A DNA stretch of 64,000 nucleotides from Paenibacillus sp. FJAT-29882. GTDB lineage: Bacteria; Bacillota; Bacilli; Bacillales; DSM-1321. Each line of letters opens with the position of its first letter. Positions within the stretch are counted from its first letter, which is position 1. Shown here piece by piece: positions 34,564-42,774 of this stretch. The DNA is taken from assembly GCF_001510645.1 (NCBI RefSeq), contig NZ_LMVB01000004.1:115427-179426 (forward strand), written 5' to 3'. Position numbers and translations under genes: made by a program. The notes under the pieces were generated by a model. It did no database searches. It was given only the letters and a program-made list of their open reading frames with translations, and was not told the DNA's origin.

Positions 34564-34983
34564 TTAACAAGAGATTTTCTTAAAGTTTAAATAAAACTCT
34601 AATTCCTTTTCCCTTCTATTTTTAACATGTATCCATATAATAATTATTGCAGTAGAAAAAAATAACAAGTTCAGAAACCAATTAGTCATTATTATTGGAC
34701 CTATTAACAGCGCAAATATAATACATGTCTTTAAAGCTGGATATAGTTTTAGCTCTATTTTATCATTCATTGAAAATGTAATAGTTGCCGAAGGTGAACA
34801 GCCAGTTTTCAGAGCTATTTTAATCCATTCATAGCTGGTAAATAGCTTTAATAGGTATATACCACAAATCACATTTACCACAAATAATAATAAAAACAAA
34901 TCAGTAATATCATTAATAAGTACAAAGAGTAAAGAGAAAACCAATCCACTTATATAAGGTTTCATAAATTCAACGTACTTCAT
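34564..34983 (-). CDS. Small polytopic membrane protein
   Basis: 139 residues with four hydrophobic segments (SGLVFSLLFVLI; LFLLLFVVNVICGIYLL; TCIIFALLIGPIIM; LLFFSTAIIIIWI) and a basic C-terminal tail. Its ATG overlaps the stop of the upstream 65-residue gene by four bases, so the two are translationally coupled. Function unknown. The PrgI-like size and layout are suggestive of a transfer protein, but no motif supports that. Confidence 0.65.
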   Translation of the reverse strand: MKYVEFMKPYISGLVFSLLFVLINDITDLFLLLFVVNVICGIYLLKLFTSYEWIKIALKTGCSPSATITFSMNDKIELKLYPALKTCIIFALLIGPIIMTNWFLNLLFFSTAIIIIWIHVKNRREKELEFYLNFKKISC

Positions 34984-35177
34984 GCTCTGAAAACCTCAAC
35001 GGTTTCTAAAAAAGGAGCAATATTAACAGGTTCATTAAAACTTCCTAATCGACAATCCATTGCATATTTGGGTTCCCCTGTAAATAAATCGATTTGTTGC
35101 TTCAATGCCATAAGAGCAATCACTTTAAATTTTGATGGTTGTGTAGTAGCAAATCTTTTTACTTTAATACCTTCCAT
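34980..35177 (-). CDS. Short unknown protein coupled to the membrane protein
   Basis: 65 residues (KVKRFATTQPSKFKVIALMA, then LGSFNEPVNIAPFLETVEVF), no membrane segment. The ATG is preceded by AAGGGGTAG at a suitable distance. It overlaps the following membrane-protein gene by four bases. No family recognised; the coupling suggests a two-component unit. Confidence 0.6.
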   Translation of the reverse strand: MEGIKVKRFATTQPSKFKVIALMALKQQIDLFTGEPKYAMDCRLGSFNEPVNIAPFLETVEVFRA

Positions 35178-35305
35178 TGAAATCTACCCCTTAATAAGAA
35201 TATTTTTAGTTGAAATAATTTTCATTTTTTTAACTTCATTCATTAAAGATTTAATCACTTACTATCGTTAAATATCAGCTAGTTTTATCGTGAAATATAA
35301 AAATA

Positions 35306-35330
35306 GCCAATACCTATTACAGGTATTGGC
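35306..35330 (-). terminator. Rho-independent terminator
   Basis: GCCAATACCT pairs perfectly with AGGTATTGGC across a five-base loop. On the minus strand it runs into TATTTTTAT, so it ends the operon 37087-35349. Confidence 0.88.
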
Positions 35331-35348
35331 GGTTCTTCCACTCGGTAA

Positions 35349-35951
35349 TTACATATTAATATTATATAATAATATCACAATTAATAAGTTACTTAAACCT
35401 CTTATTTTCATTTTTTTAACAAAATTATTAAAACTTCCAAATTCTTTTCTGATAGCATATAAAGAAGGATAATGACTTTCCTTTTTTTTATTATATTCAC
35501 GTTGAGTAATACGTTTGTTACTATTTAAAAATTCATTATAAGTATTTAAATAGTCACGTTCTGAATACAAATATTTCGCAAAATACAGATCATTAAAATA
35601 TGGACAAGACCAATTTACTTTAACAACTTGGATGTATCTAAATAAAAGTCCGTGTATTATATGGGTAAGCGGATAAGATGAGAATATTGATTCTAACATC
35701 GCTATTTCATCTTTAGAAAATTGTATCGTTGTAGAGTGAAAAGAAAACTCTGTATTAAATTCAGGCAGCATATTTGTCTTCTCAACTTTTCTTTGAACCG
35801 GTATCTCAATGTCATCTTTCTCAAGAATAAGAAAGATCATATCACGATACGTCATATTGCTTTCCTTTTGGATGTTTTCAATTTCTCTATACAAATTATA
35901 TTCAATTTTAAAGAGAATCGTATTTTTGACACTATTATTACCATTCTTCAT
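35349..35951 (-). CDS. Unknown protein with a homing-endonuclease-associated repeat-like end
   Basis: 200 residues. The segment RITQREYNKKKESHYPSLYA followed by IRKEFGSFNNFVKKMKIR (about 146-184) matches the HNR repeat found next to HNH-type endonucleases and in stand-alone DNA-binding proteins. No nuclease motif is visible. The N-terminal ~40 residues (KNTILFKIEYNLYREIENIQ) are helical. It overlaps the preceding gene by 14 bases and lies in an operon with a Rad52-like gene, which is compatible with DNA binding. Confidence 0.6.
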   Translation of the reverse strand: MKNGNNSVKNTILFKIEYNLYREIENIQKESNMTYRDMIFLILEKDDIEIPVQRKVEKTNMLPEFNTEFSFHSTTIQFSKDEIAMLESIFSSYPLTHIIHGLLFRYIQVVKVNWSCPYFNDLYFAKYLYSERDYLNTYNEFLNSNKRITQREYNKKKESHYPSLYAIRKEFGSFNNFVKKMKIRGLSNLLIVILLYNINM

Positions 35952-36504
35952 TCGGATTTAAAAACCATTCATTTTGAGGATTAACAATGTTCTGTTTATA
36001 TTCCATATACTTTTGAATCTCATATGGTTGTCCTTCATAACCTTCCTCACCAGGTAGGACTTGTAACGGTACTCCTACCCTCACAGCCTCTTTTTGAGCC
36101 AGCTCTACTCCTAAATCATAGATTAATTCTCTCTGTCCCTGATATGTCAGTGCTTTTTCAATTCCAACATGTAAATCACCTTTTATTTTCATTGATGGAT
36201 CAACAGGAATAGCTCTTTCCGTTCCTTTTTTAGTCAAAACAAAAATTGGGAGCCCTTCATCATCTTTAGGTAGTCGTGAATAGTCTTTTTCCCATCCATA
36301 AGGGACCATATTGGGATCATTAAACCAGTGATGCATCTCGGGAATAACATTTAAATCTCTCATGAATTTTCCTGTGGTTACGCATTCCATTGCTAAATTA
36401 TGATCTAAATCATTTTCGACTGTTTCATTAAGCAAAGAACATTTCCTTCTATTCGAATCATAATTAAAACATAGCGTACATGTCGCATTAATTGTTTTTT
36501 TCAT
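35938..36504 (-). CDS. Unknown protein with N-terminal cysteine cluster
   Basis: 188 residues. The N-terminus has CTLCFNYDSNRRKCS and later AMEC, a four-cysteine set that could hold zinc or an iron-sulfur cluster. The rest is mixed, with the tryptophan-rich stretch MHHWFNDPNMVPYGWEKD. It starts four bases after the Rad52-like gene ends and is overlapped by the next gene. No family recognised. The context suggests DNA metabolism. Confidence 0.65.
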   Translation of the reverse strand: MKKTINATCTLCFNYDSNRRKCSLLNETVENDLDHNLAMECVTTGKFMRDLNVIPEMHHWFNDPNMVPYGWEKDYSRLPKDDEGLPIFVLTKKGTERAIPVDPSMKIKGDLHVGIEKALTYQGQRELIYDLGVELAQKEAVRVGVPLQVLPGEEGYEGQPYEIQKYMEYKQNIVNPQNEWFLNPNEEW

Positions 36505-36508
36505 AGCT

Positions 36509-37087
36509 TTATCCTCTTTTCTTCATAAAATGTGTAGGTATATGATCTTTACAGTATTTATTTCGGATCAGATTCACTTCTAAGATATCTATGTCTTCAC
36601 GAGTAAGTGCTATTTTACATTTAATACAAATATCTTTTTCAACTTTTACTACTTGAGATGACAGCACATTATTAACTCCTGGATTCTTTGACCATTCTCT
36701 ATAAGGAGCTAAATCAATCCATCCCATCATGAATTTATTGCATGCATCTCTTAATGCATCACTTTCGGCTGCCCGGATACTGTTTTTAAAGAATTGAATT
36801 TTCCCCGAATCTTCAAATACTTGAAAGTTCGAAAAGCCACTACCTTCCCTGGCCGCTCCTAAAATAGTTAGTGTCCCTTTCACCATTATTTGCTTATCAT
36901 TTTCATATATAAACGGTTCGCCAGTAGTATGCCAAGACCAATGCATGCCAGCAGCATCTTCTAATCTCTTAATGTAAGCTTGGATAGGAATATGTGCTGT
37001 CTTTCCCTCTTTTTTAACTGTTCCTTCTGGAAAGGGCTTAGTTAATTTATTAGTAATTTCTTTATATTTTTCATCATCAAATTCCAT
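36509..37087 (-). CDS. Rad52/Rad22-like single-strand annealing protein
   Basis: 192 residues. The opening LTKPFPEGTVKKEGKTAHIP, then YIKRLEDAAGMHWSWHT and KGTLTILGAAREGSGFSNFQ, with AESDALRDACNKFMMGWIDL after it, follows the core of phage and plasmid Rad52-type annealing proteins. These pair complementary single strands during recombination. A C-terminal CIKCKIAL...YCKDH adds a likely zinc-binding knuckle. It is the first gene of a minus-strand operon of three. Upstream are an AT-rich palindrome (37153-37178) and a relic of uvrX. Confidence 0.75.
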   Translation of the reverse strand: MEFDDEKYKEITNKLTKPFPEGTVKKEGKTAHIPIQAYIKRLEDAAGMHWSWHTTGEPFIYENDKQIMVKGTLTILGAAREGSGFSNFQVFEDSGKIQFFKNSIRAAESDALRDACNKFMMGWIDLAPYREWSKNPGVNNVLSSQVVKVEKDICIKCKIALTREDIDILEVNLIRNKYCKDHIPTHFMKKRG

Positions 37088-37152
37088 ATTAAACTCCTTT
37101 ATCCACGCGATGTAAAATTTGGAATATTTCTTTATACACTATATTATAATTT

Positions 37153-37178
37153 ATATATATCTTCGAATCAAGATATAT
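37153..37178. promoter_or_regulatory. AT-rich palindrome upstream of the Rad52-like operon
   Basis: TATATATCTT and AAGATATATA flank a six-base centre. It lies 66 bases before the start codon, a suitable place for an operator. No regulator can be named. Confidence 0.4.
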
Positions 37179-37197
37179 AAATTGTTATCCTGAACGT

Positions 37198-37242
37198 ATA
37201 AAAAGGAGCTTTTACTCTTGTTGAATATAATCTCCTTTTTAT
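37198..37242 (-). terminator. Terminator behind the uvrX relic
   Basis: ATAAAAAGGAG (37198-37208) pairs with CTCCTTTTTAT (37232-37242). It overlaps the end of the uvrX-like remnant and shields the Rad52-like operon from read-through. Confidence 0.65.
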
Positions 37243-37320
37243 GCCCACCCACCAACTTTACCCTCTGAAAAGTTGTTCTGGATTCCGTATATGAGAATGC
37301 ACGCAATAATGCTCTGGTTT
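37235..37320 (-). pseudogene. Relic of the uvrX 3' end
   Basis: On the minus strand this encodes ALLRAFSYTESRTTFQRVKL followed by VGGHKK. The intact uvrX ends ALLRAVSYTSAGTALHRSRL then VGGHKK. The stop codon is lost and the frame runs on into unrelated sequence. The remainder of the polymerase gene is absent. The degree of divergence suggests a second ancestral uvrX, not a recent copy of the one at 119-1384. Confidence 0.75.
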
Positions 37321-37402
37321 CATAGTTATGCTTCGGACTAGGAGTTTTTCTTTGTAAATATTTAAATTCACTTTGTTTATGTCTTATTGAAGTAACCTTC
37401 AA

Positions 37403-37905
37403 CTTTAGTTTAAGTGTACTTCTTCACAATATCCATTAGCGTTACTAAAGAATCTGGACCTTAAAAGGAAAAAGAGCGCTGATCCTTATTCAAGGATTGC
37501 GCCCTTTTATGGAATAAGGAAAAATCCTGCATAGCCTTTAAAAGATATATATATTTCTGTATGGGTTACTTTCTAAAGGTCTCAAGGATAGCGCCCTATT
37601 GTTGGATAGTGGTAAATATGAAAGAGCTACAAAAATGACAAAGTATGTAAAGACAGGTCGATTAACTGTCTATAGAGCTGCTAAAATAAATGAAATAGGA
37701 AAACCTTGATAAATCAAGGATGTGTAAAATCTTGCTTAAACGATAAATATAAGAAGCGAATAAGCCCCTGTGTATCAAGGGCTTGTTTTTGTGCTCGATT
37801 CCTTTAACTTCACATAATTTAAACTGCTTTTGTATAGAGTATTCATTTAATTCTTGGAGCTCTTGTTTAGCAATCGGGCCAGATTGTGACTTCTTTGACA
37901 TATAA
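37403..37905. other. Non-coding mosaic with hairpins and AGCGCCC-type motifs
   Basis: About 500 bases without a supported gene. It contains hairpins at about 37472-37506 (AGCGC...GCGCCCTTT) and 37762-37790 (AAGCCC...AAGGGCTT then GTTTTT), and a motif GATAGCGCCCTATTG near 37590. A related AAAGCGCCCGATTGC lies near 39553. A short plus-strand stretch (37612-37710: GKYERATKMTKYVKTGRLTV) may be a gene relic. These look like leftovers of small mobile elements. Confidence 0.4.
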
Positions 37906-37928
37906 AAAGGCACAGTTATTGTGCCTTT
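37906..37928 (-). terminator. Terminator of the HEPN-motif gene
   Basis: AAAGGCACA pairs with TGTGCCTTT across four bases. On the minus strand TTTTTATA follows. It lies 18 bases after the gene's stop. Confidence 0.85.
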
Positions 37929-37945
37929 ACTCATTAAAGTATTTT

Positions 37946-39382
37946 TTATTTGTTAGAAAAAGCATTACTTTTATTTTCTGCTATATAGTATTCAGTTCTT
38001 CTTTCAACTATATTTTTAAGTTGAGGGTTGAATAGCTCAATTAAATACCTTGCAATCAATTCTAAGTAAATATTTACATTGTTTAAAAGTTTATAGTTCT
38101 TTGAATAATCATATCTGGCATTTCCTCGCCCACTTCCTCCATGAGCCGCTGCATTTCTTCCGTGTACGTAGATTATCTTTCCTAAATCCTTCTTCTTAAG
38201 ATATGAATCTTTATTCCACTCTTTTTTTATTTTTATTGCCTCTTTCTTTAATTCCGTAACGAAATTTACATATTTAGCATCTCTTTTCCTCACAACTTTT
38301 TCATTTTTTTCATCTATATATGTGCCATAATCAACATAATATAAAGGATTATAATTATGTTTCATAATCTCATTTATATAATAATTAAGTGCATCCACTG
38401 GATCATAATTAGCCGGTTTCATTAGGGGTTTATAATGATTTTGTGCACCGTATTCAAAAACTCTAAATAGGAAAACACATCTAGGGAGTGATTCAAATTG
38501 TTTTAGAGATGCATGGTATAATTCAAATAACATTTCATGTTGTGAATCTTTAAAATGGACGGTCGAGTAGCCTTTCACTTGTTTTAATATAGGAAGTTCA
38601 AGATGTAAAGGCTCATCCTCTGGACTTTCAAAGAAATTCTTCTTTCTTAACCTAAGCATGTCCAGTAAATCAAACTGTTCGTATAAATTAAATAGCTTCT
38701 TATTAAAACTACGATTTTCTGTAAAGTAAAAATAAGGACGGCCACTTAAATAAGCAATAATATTCAACAATGTATTTTTTGTAGCTTCACTTGTGTTTTC
38801 GTTACCAAAAACAGAATAATGCGATCCTTCATTTGCGGTGATATACGCGTCTTTGTATAAAATAATATCTTTTCGATACCTATAAACTGGTTCAGGTCCA
38901 ATAAAGCTGTCTGGGGTGTTTATATATTCAAACGGATATTTTTTTAAACTATATAATAGCTGGTTTGTCTCCTCTAGTTCCCTTTTTATCATCAGCTTCA
39001 GGTAATTCTTTATGTTTTCATATAATGATTTTTCATCACTATATAGCTTTCTACTTTCCAGTACCCTTTTTATAATTATTTCAATACTTTTAGGATATTT
39101 TAGACTTACTGCTTCCTTATCTAATTCTTTTAATATACGTATGCACATTTTTCTTTCAGATAGATAAATCATCTTATATTTCTCTAAGTAAGGCTTTTTC
39201 TCGTTAGAGGTTTTGCATAAAGCTTTTTCTTTCCCTAATTTAAAAATAAGCTCCTCATAACCCTTTAACCTATATAAATGGAGTCTTTTCATAAAGTTAA
39301 TTGGATTTAAATCGCTTAAATCTATTAATTTATCAAAAGAACTCTCTAGTTCTTTTAATTCCTTAGCTACATCCAAGATCAT
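37946..39382 (-). CDS. Unknown protein with HEPN-like RxxxxH motif
   Basis: 478 residues, no membrane segment. The first 140 residues are strongly helical and charged. The C-terminal helical region carries GKIIYVHGRNAAAHGGSGRG (about 401-420). Here RNAAAH (R409, H414) matches the Rx4-6H motif of HEPN ribonucleases, with flanking helices as in that fold. An aromatic middle segment (YRYRKDIILYKDAYITANEG) is unassigned. The ATG follows AGGGGAA. A SIR2-like gene lies 250 bases upstream in the same direction, separated by a hairpin terminator. I infer a phage-defence or toxin role; the family was not recognised. Confidence 0.65.
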   Translation of the reverse strand: MILDVAKELKELESSFDKLIDLSDLNPINFMKRLHLYRLKGYEELIFKLGKEKALCKTSNEKKPYLEKYKMIYLSERKMCIRILKELDKEAVSLKYPKSIEIIIKRVLESRKLYSDEKSLYENIKNYLKLMIKRELEETNQLLYSLKKYPFEYINTPDSFIGPEPVYRYRKDIILYKDAYITANEGSHYSVFGNENTSEATKNTLLNIIAYLSGRPYFYFTENRSFNKKLFNLYEQFDLLDMLRLRKKNFFESPEDEPLHLELPILKQVKGYSTVHFKDSQHEMLFELYHASLKQFESLPRCVFLFRVFEYGAQNHYKPLMKPANYDPVDALNYYINEIMKHNYNPLYYVDYGTYIDEKNEKVVRKRDAKYVNFVTELKKEAIKIKKEWNKDSYLKKKDLGKIIYVHGRNAAAHGGSGRGNARYDYSKNYKLLNNVNIYLELIARYLIELFNPQLKNIVERRTEYYIAENKSNAFSNK

Positions 39383-39507
39383 AATTATTCCCCTTTAATC
39401 TTTTATAAATAGATTGTACAATAATATCCAATTTTAAAAAGATACATTATAACAAATTCATATCATACACAAACCTAATTAACATAATGTGATGTTATCG
39501 GTATTGA

Positions 39508-39536
39508 AAAAGGATCTTCCAACTGAAGATCCTTTT
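39508..39536 (-). terminator. Hairpin between the SIR2-like and HEPN-motif genes
   Basis: AAAAGGATCTTC pairs with GAAGATCCTTTT over a five-base loop. Its symmetry allows action on both strands. It suggests that the two neighbouring genes are transcribed separately or by partial read-through. Confidence 0.85.
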
Positions 39537-39633
39537 AGCTGTTTATACAATTAAAGCGCCCGATTGCTGAATAATGAGTTTTTTTATCTTAGAACTTTTT
39601 AGTTAAGCCTCTGTTCGTTAACTAAAATTCTTT

Positions 39634-41121
39634 TCAATAGTATTTTTTATAGTCATATACGCATAAGAGTTTTTTATAATCTGTCTTACGCTTTTCAGGA
39701 TATTCTTTTAAATATTGTTCAGCATCCTCTAAATTAATTCTTCCAGAAAGGATACCTTTCACTATAGCGATAGTTTTCTTGGATGCAGAGACATTCTCAT
39801 CATTATTTATTCCCTCTATACTAGAGTGGTTTGTTGCTAAATCAGGAGCACTCTTTAATGTCTCTATTTTTTTTAGTTGTATTTCCTTTAGTTTGTCATA
39901 ATTTAAAATTTCTGGTTGAATTTGAAAAAATCCAAATATAGGGAAGAACTGATTTCTTTGTATTCTGTGTTTCTCGATTAATGTTAATAATTGATGATTC
40001 GATTCTTCAATGAGTCTAAAGTAATTAATCATCATCTCTTCAGCAGTATGATATTCATACTTTATAGTTTTTGTTGAACCTATGGCTAATACTTTTTCTC
40101 CGTTTTTTAGACTTTCTATATCTTCAGTGATACTAACTTTAATATTTCCACCAGCATAGATTTCCTTAACTACATTTTGGACTTTTCTTATATCCATAGC
40201 AGATACAGGAAGACTTAGTGTTCCTAGATGTCTGTAAATTTCACTAAAATTATCAGTCTTAATTTTATTAATTCTGATAGTAGACATTCCGTCTATATCA
40301 ATATCGTGTTCAACCACTTCTAAGTTTTCAGAGTTCTCCTCATATTCCACTAAAAGAAAATTGCTTCTAATTCTTTCGGCTGTTTCTGAAGATGGATCTA
40401 CGTATGTGAATATTGTTTTAAGGATGCTTTTTATATTTTTATCACCTAAATTATAACCTAAAAAGATAATTGGATTGTGAATAAATAAAGATAATAACTG
40501 TGCTCTAATTAACTCATATTTGTCTTCAAAATTTGCATAGTCAGATTCTGTAATTATTATCTTATCTGGATGCTGTATACACCCATGTATTTTATAAGAT
40601 GAACCATATGGATTACTCAATAAGATTTCATTACCAATTAGAGACTTAAATTCAAATACATCTTCAATGAAAGTATCATAGTTAGTTGTAATGATAGATC
40701 CAATATTTTTTCTTACCTTTTGTAGTTCAGCTACCTCAGCTTTTTTATCTTCCTTTATAGAGTAGCTTTTAAGTAGCTCTGTAATGAAAATTTTAAATCG
40801 ACTTATATTAATATCTTTAGCTATATTTGAATAAAAGATATCATTTATATTTTTAAATTTACCGTTTCGATCATCCTGTAAAATCACATGGAATTCAGCT
40901 TCTAGCTCACTTGCAATTTTGGGATAATCATACTCACCATTACTCTGATATTTGTATTTTAAATCATAATAAAATTCGCCATTTCCTTTTAATTCATTAG
41001 AGATATAGGAAAGTAATCCATCCCAAGTGAATGTATTTTCTAAGTATCTTAAACTAATACCAGTCCCAACGAAAAGTACTGGATGATTATTAAAACTAGT
41101 TATAAATTCATCAATTTTCAT
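39634..41121 (-). CDS. SIR2-like protein (putative NAD+-consuming defence protein)
   Basis: 495 residues. The N-terminal half is a SIR2-family domain: VLFVGTGIS (GTGxS at 19-23, for NAD binding), SIITTNYDTFIE (TTNYD at 145-149), YKIHG (His179, the catalytic histidine position) and IIFLGYNLGD (219-227). The C-terminal 250 residues are unassigned. SIR2-like proteins of this type deplete NAD+ in several phage-defence systems (for example DSR, SIR2-HerA). No HerA, Argonaute or TIR partner is beside it; the nearest same-strand gene encodes a HEPN-motif protein. The ATG follows GGCGAGAA. Family call firm, system unassigned. Confidence 0.8.
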   Translation of the reverse strand: MKIDEFITSFNNHPVLFVGTGISLRYLENTFTWDGLLSYISNELKGNGEFYYDLKYKYQSNGEYDYPKIASELEAEFHVILQDDRNGKFKNINDIFYSNIAKDINISRFKIFITELLKSYSIKEDKKAEVAELQKVRKNIGSIITTNYDTFIEDVFEFKSLIGNEILLSNPYGSSYKIHGCIQHPDKIIITESDYANFEDKYELIRAQLLSLFIHNPIIFLGYNLGDKNIKSILKTIFTYVDPSSETAERIRSNFLLVEYEENSENLEVVEHDIDIDGMSTIRINKIKTDNFSEIYRHLGTLSLPVSAMDIRKVQNVVKEIYAGGNIKVSITEDIESLKNGEKVLAIGSTKTIKYEYHTAEEMMINYFRLIEESNHQLLTLIEKHRIQRNQFFPIFGFFQIQPEILNYDKLKEIQLKKIETLKSAPDLATNHSSIEGINNDENVSASKKTIAIVKGILSGRINLEDAEQYLKEYPEKRKTDYKKLLCVYDYKKYY

Positions 41122-41322
41122 ATTCTCGCCTTCCTACATTGAATTATCAGTCTTTTTATGTAATTTCACCTATCTAAAAAGGCATAAATAAAGAAAAATC
41201 TTTGTAATATTACTTTTATACTATTATCTCCTTAATCTTAAACCATGTCTATTTATTCAAAAATCTGGCCCTTTAATGGAATAACTTTATTATCACTTAA
41301 CAGTTTCTTAATCCACAAAAAA

Positions 41323-41370
41323 AACCGAAATCCCTTCTTTATAGAGATAGGAAATTCCGGTTCATCTTTT
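41323..41370. terminator. Bidirectional terminator at the end of the transfer operon
   Basis: AACCGAAATCCC and GGAAATTCCGGTT form an imperfect stem. T-runs occur on both outer sides (eight T on each strand). Confidence 0.7.
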
Positions 41371-41383
41371 TTTTAAACGGTTA

Positions 41384-41575
41384 AACTTTTTTCAAAACGA
41401 TGCGACTTTTTTAAAATTAGGTCTTGATAATTTATAAACAGTTCAACTTTATTTCAAACGGTACGACTTTATTTCAAATCCACACTAGATTGCTGAACAA
41501 GAAAAAACCCTGCATATCAATACAGGACTTTTGATCAGACTTTTTTATAAATTATCAAACTTTATTTCAAAGCCA
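41384..41575. repeat. Short-repeat cluster with CGGTACGACTTT motifs and an inverted pair
   Basis: Contains CAAAACGATGCGACTTTTTT, CAAACGGTACGACTTTATTT and two copies of AACTTTATTTCAAA. TTGATAATTTATAA (41424-41437) recurs inverted as TTATAAATTATCAA (41545-41558). A related motif lies at 7691-7717. It is not spaced regularly like iterons and is not a CRISPR array. Confidence 0.55.
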
Positions 41576-41648
41576 CAATACATCGCTCACGCAGTTCCTA
41601 CGATAGCTTTCTTTCATTTGAGGATACAAATACGACCAATTTTTAATG

Positions 41649-42146
41649 TTAGGATACACCTGTAAAAAAGTTATATATATTACCAACGTTCTGAATCAGC
41701 ACCCACATTACTGGGCATCCAAAAACAAGACCTATCCCGATTCTTTTTCTAGGTGGATTTTTAGCCGCCATTAACCATATTGCTATCCCAAAGTAAAAAA
41801 GAAAGAATAATAATGGTTCCGCTATAATTTTTATGATATAGAATGTAATTCCTCCCCAAGGAATCGCTATGTCTACTACGCTCGAAAGAGTCTCATTACC
41901 TACGCTCAACGCTGGCTGTTCAAAACGATAATAAATTATAAGAAGGGGTCCATAAATAAAAGTAAAAAATCCAATCAATCCAAAAAAGCTAAATAGGAAT
42001 GCCCTTCTCTTACGAATAGGATTTTTGAATGACGAAAAATAAAATATAAATCCTACTAATGCAATAATACCTAAGGAGGGTACTAATATTATCTGCATGA
42101 ATCGAATCATCTGGCCAAACACACCATTTGTTAAATTATCAATCAT
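41649..42146 (-). CDS. Polytopic membrane protein of the transfer operon
   Basis: 165 residues with four hydrophobic segments (IILVPSLGIIALVGFIFYFS; FLFSFFGLIGFFTFIYGPLL; IIAEPLLFFLFYFGIAIWLM; VFGCPVMWVLIQNVGNIYNF) and basic loops. It is the last gene of the operon, ten bases after its neighbour, with an AGGAGG before the ATG. No family recognised. Its position suggests a membrane component of the mating apparatus. Confidence 0.6.
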   Translation of the reverse strand: MIDNLTNGVFGQMIRFMQIILVPSLGIIALVGFIFYFSSFKNPIRKRRAFLFSFFGLIGFFTFIYGPLLIIYYRFEQPALSVGNETLSSVVDIAIPWGGITFYIIKIIAEPLLFFLFYFGIAIWLMAAKNPPRKRIGIGLVFGCPVMWVLIQNVGNIYNFFTGVS

Positions 42147-42155
42147 GGCAACCTC

Positions 42156-42758
42156 CTAAATTTCCTTATTTATCCTTGTAACTATTTCTTTAACTGACGA
42201 ATCAATGTAAAAGTAACTAGATAGTATATTTCCATTTTCAGAATTTAACATTTCAACTTTTTTCACTTTAATATTAACTCTTACCGGCGCCTTTTTCTTT
42301 TTATAGTATAAATCAACAAGTAATCTTACCGAATTTTTATCTGTCGTCCACATTGTATTGTCTATTATGATTTTATCCAAATCACCATTCTGAGTTAGAG
42401 TTTTCATTAAATCCAAAACTATTTTGTCTTTATCTGGCTCATCAATAAGAGATACATCCTGACTGAACTGTTCTACAGTGAAGGCATCCGGAAATAAATT
42501 CACATCCTCTAACATGGAAATAGCAAATAGATACTCTACAGCTGATTCAGGCCTTGAATAGCGGCTAATCATTTCATTCAGTGTTATTTTATTAAGTTTT
42601 TCATCTTCTATTAAAGAAATTTCTTTTGATGTCTGCTCTTGGATTTCACTCATCTTTCGTTCACCGTATACTACTTCAGGAATTGTAAGGTTTTTATAAA
42701 GAACTAAACTTAATATGATTATTAGCACAATACAGGTACTAACTATTGCCTTGTACAT
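42156..42758 (-). CDS. Single-pass membrane protein of the transfer operon
   Basis: 200 residues: an N-terminal membrane helix (IVSTCIVLIIILSLVLY) then an extracytoplasmic domain of about 175 residues ending in beta strands (VRVNIKVKKVEMLNSENGN). This layout, one N-terminal helix plus an NTF2-like domain, is that of VirB8/TcpC proteins of Gram-positive transfer systems. The assignment to VirB8 is inference from size and topology, since no motif is diagnostic. Spacing to neighbours is 10-17 bases. Confidence 0.55.
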   Translation of the reverse strand: MYKAIVSTCIVLIIILSLVLYKNLTIPEVVYGERKMSEIQEQTSKEISLIEDEKLNKITLNEMISRYSRPESAVEYLFAISMLEDVNLFPDAFTVEQFSQDVSLIDEPDKDKIVLDLMKTLTQNGDLDKIIIDNTMWTTDKNSVRLLVDLYYKKKKAPVRVNIKVKKVEMLNSENGNILSSYFYIDSSVKEIVTRINKEI

Positions 42759-42774
42759 ATTTAATCCGCCTTCC

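Larger units (their letters stand above)
41122..41648. other. Intergenic boundary between accessory genes and transfer operon
   Basis: 527 bases. It contains a strong two-way terminator (41323-41370), a cluster of short repeats (41384-41575) and no supportable gene. It separates the SIR2 gene from the end of the conjugation operon. Confidence 0.55.

Noticed and set aside
37662-37934. A 90-codon minus-strand frame
   Set aside because: Its start lies inside the terminator of the HEPN-motif gene and it runs through another hairpin; no ribosome site. A gene relic cannot be fully excluded.
37472-39575. AGCGCCC-type motifs as ends of a complete transposon enclosing the HEPN-motif gene
   Set aside because: The copies differ too much, no transposase or target duplication was found, and their hairpins can be explained as terminators.
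41384-41575. Iteron-type replication origin
   Set aside because: The repeats are not evenly spaced direct repeats and no Rep gene is nearby; similar motifs occur elsewhere in isolation.
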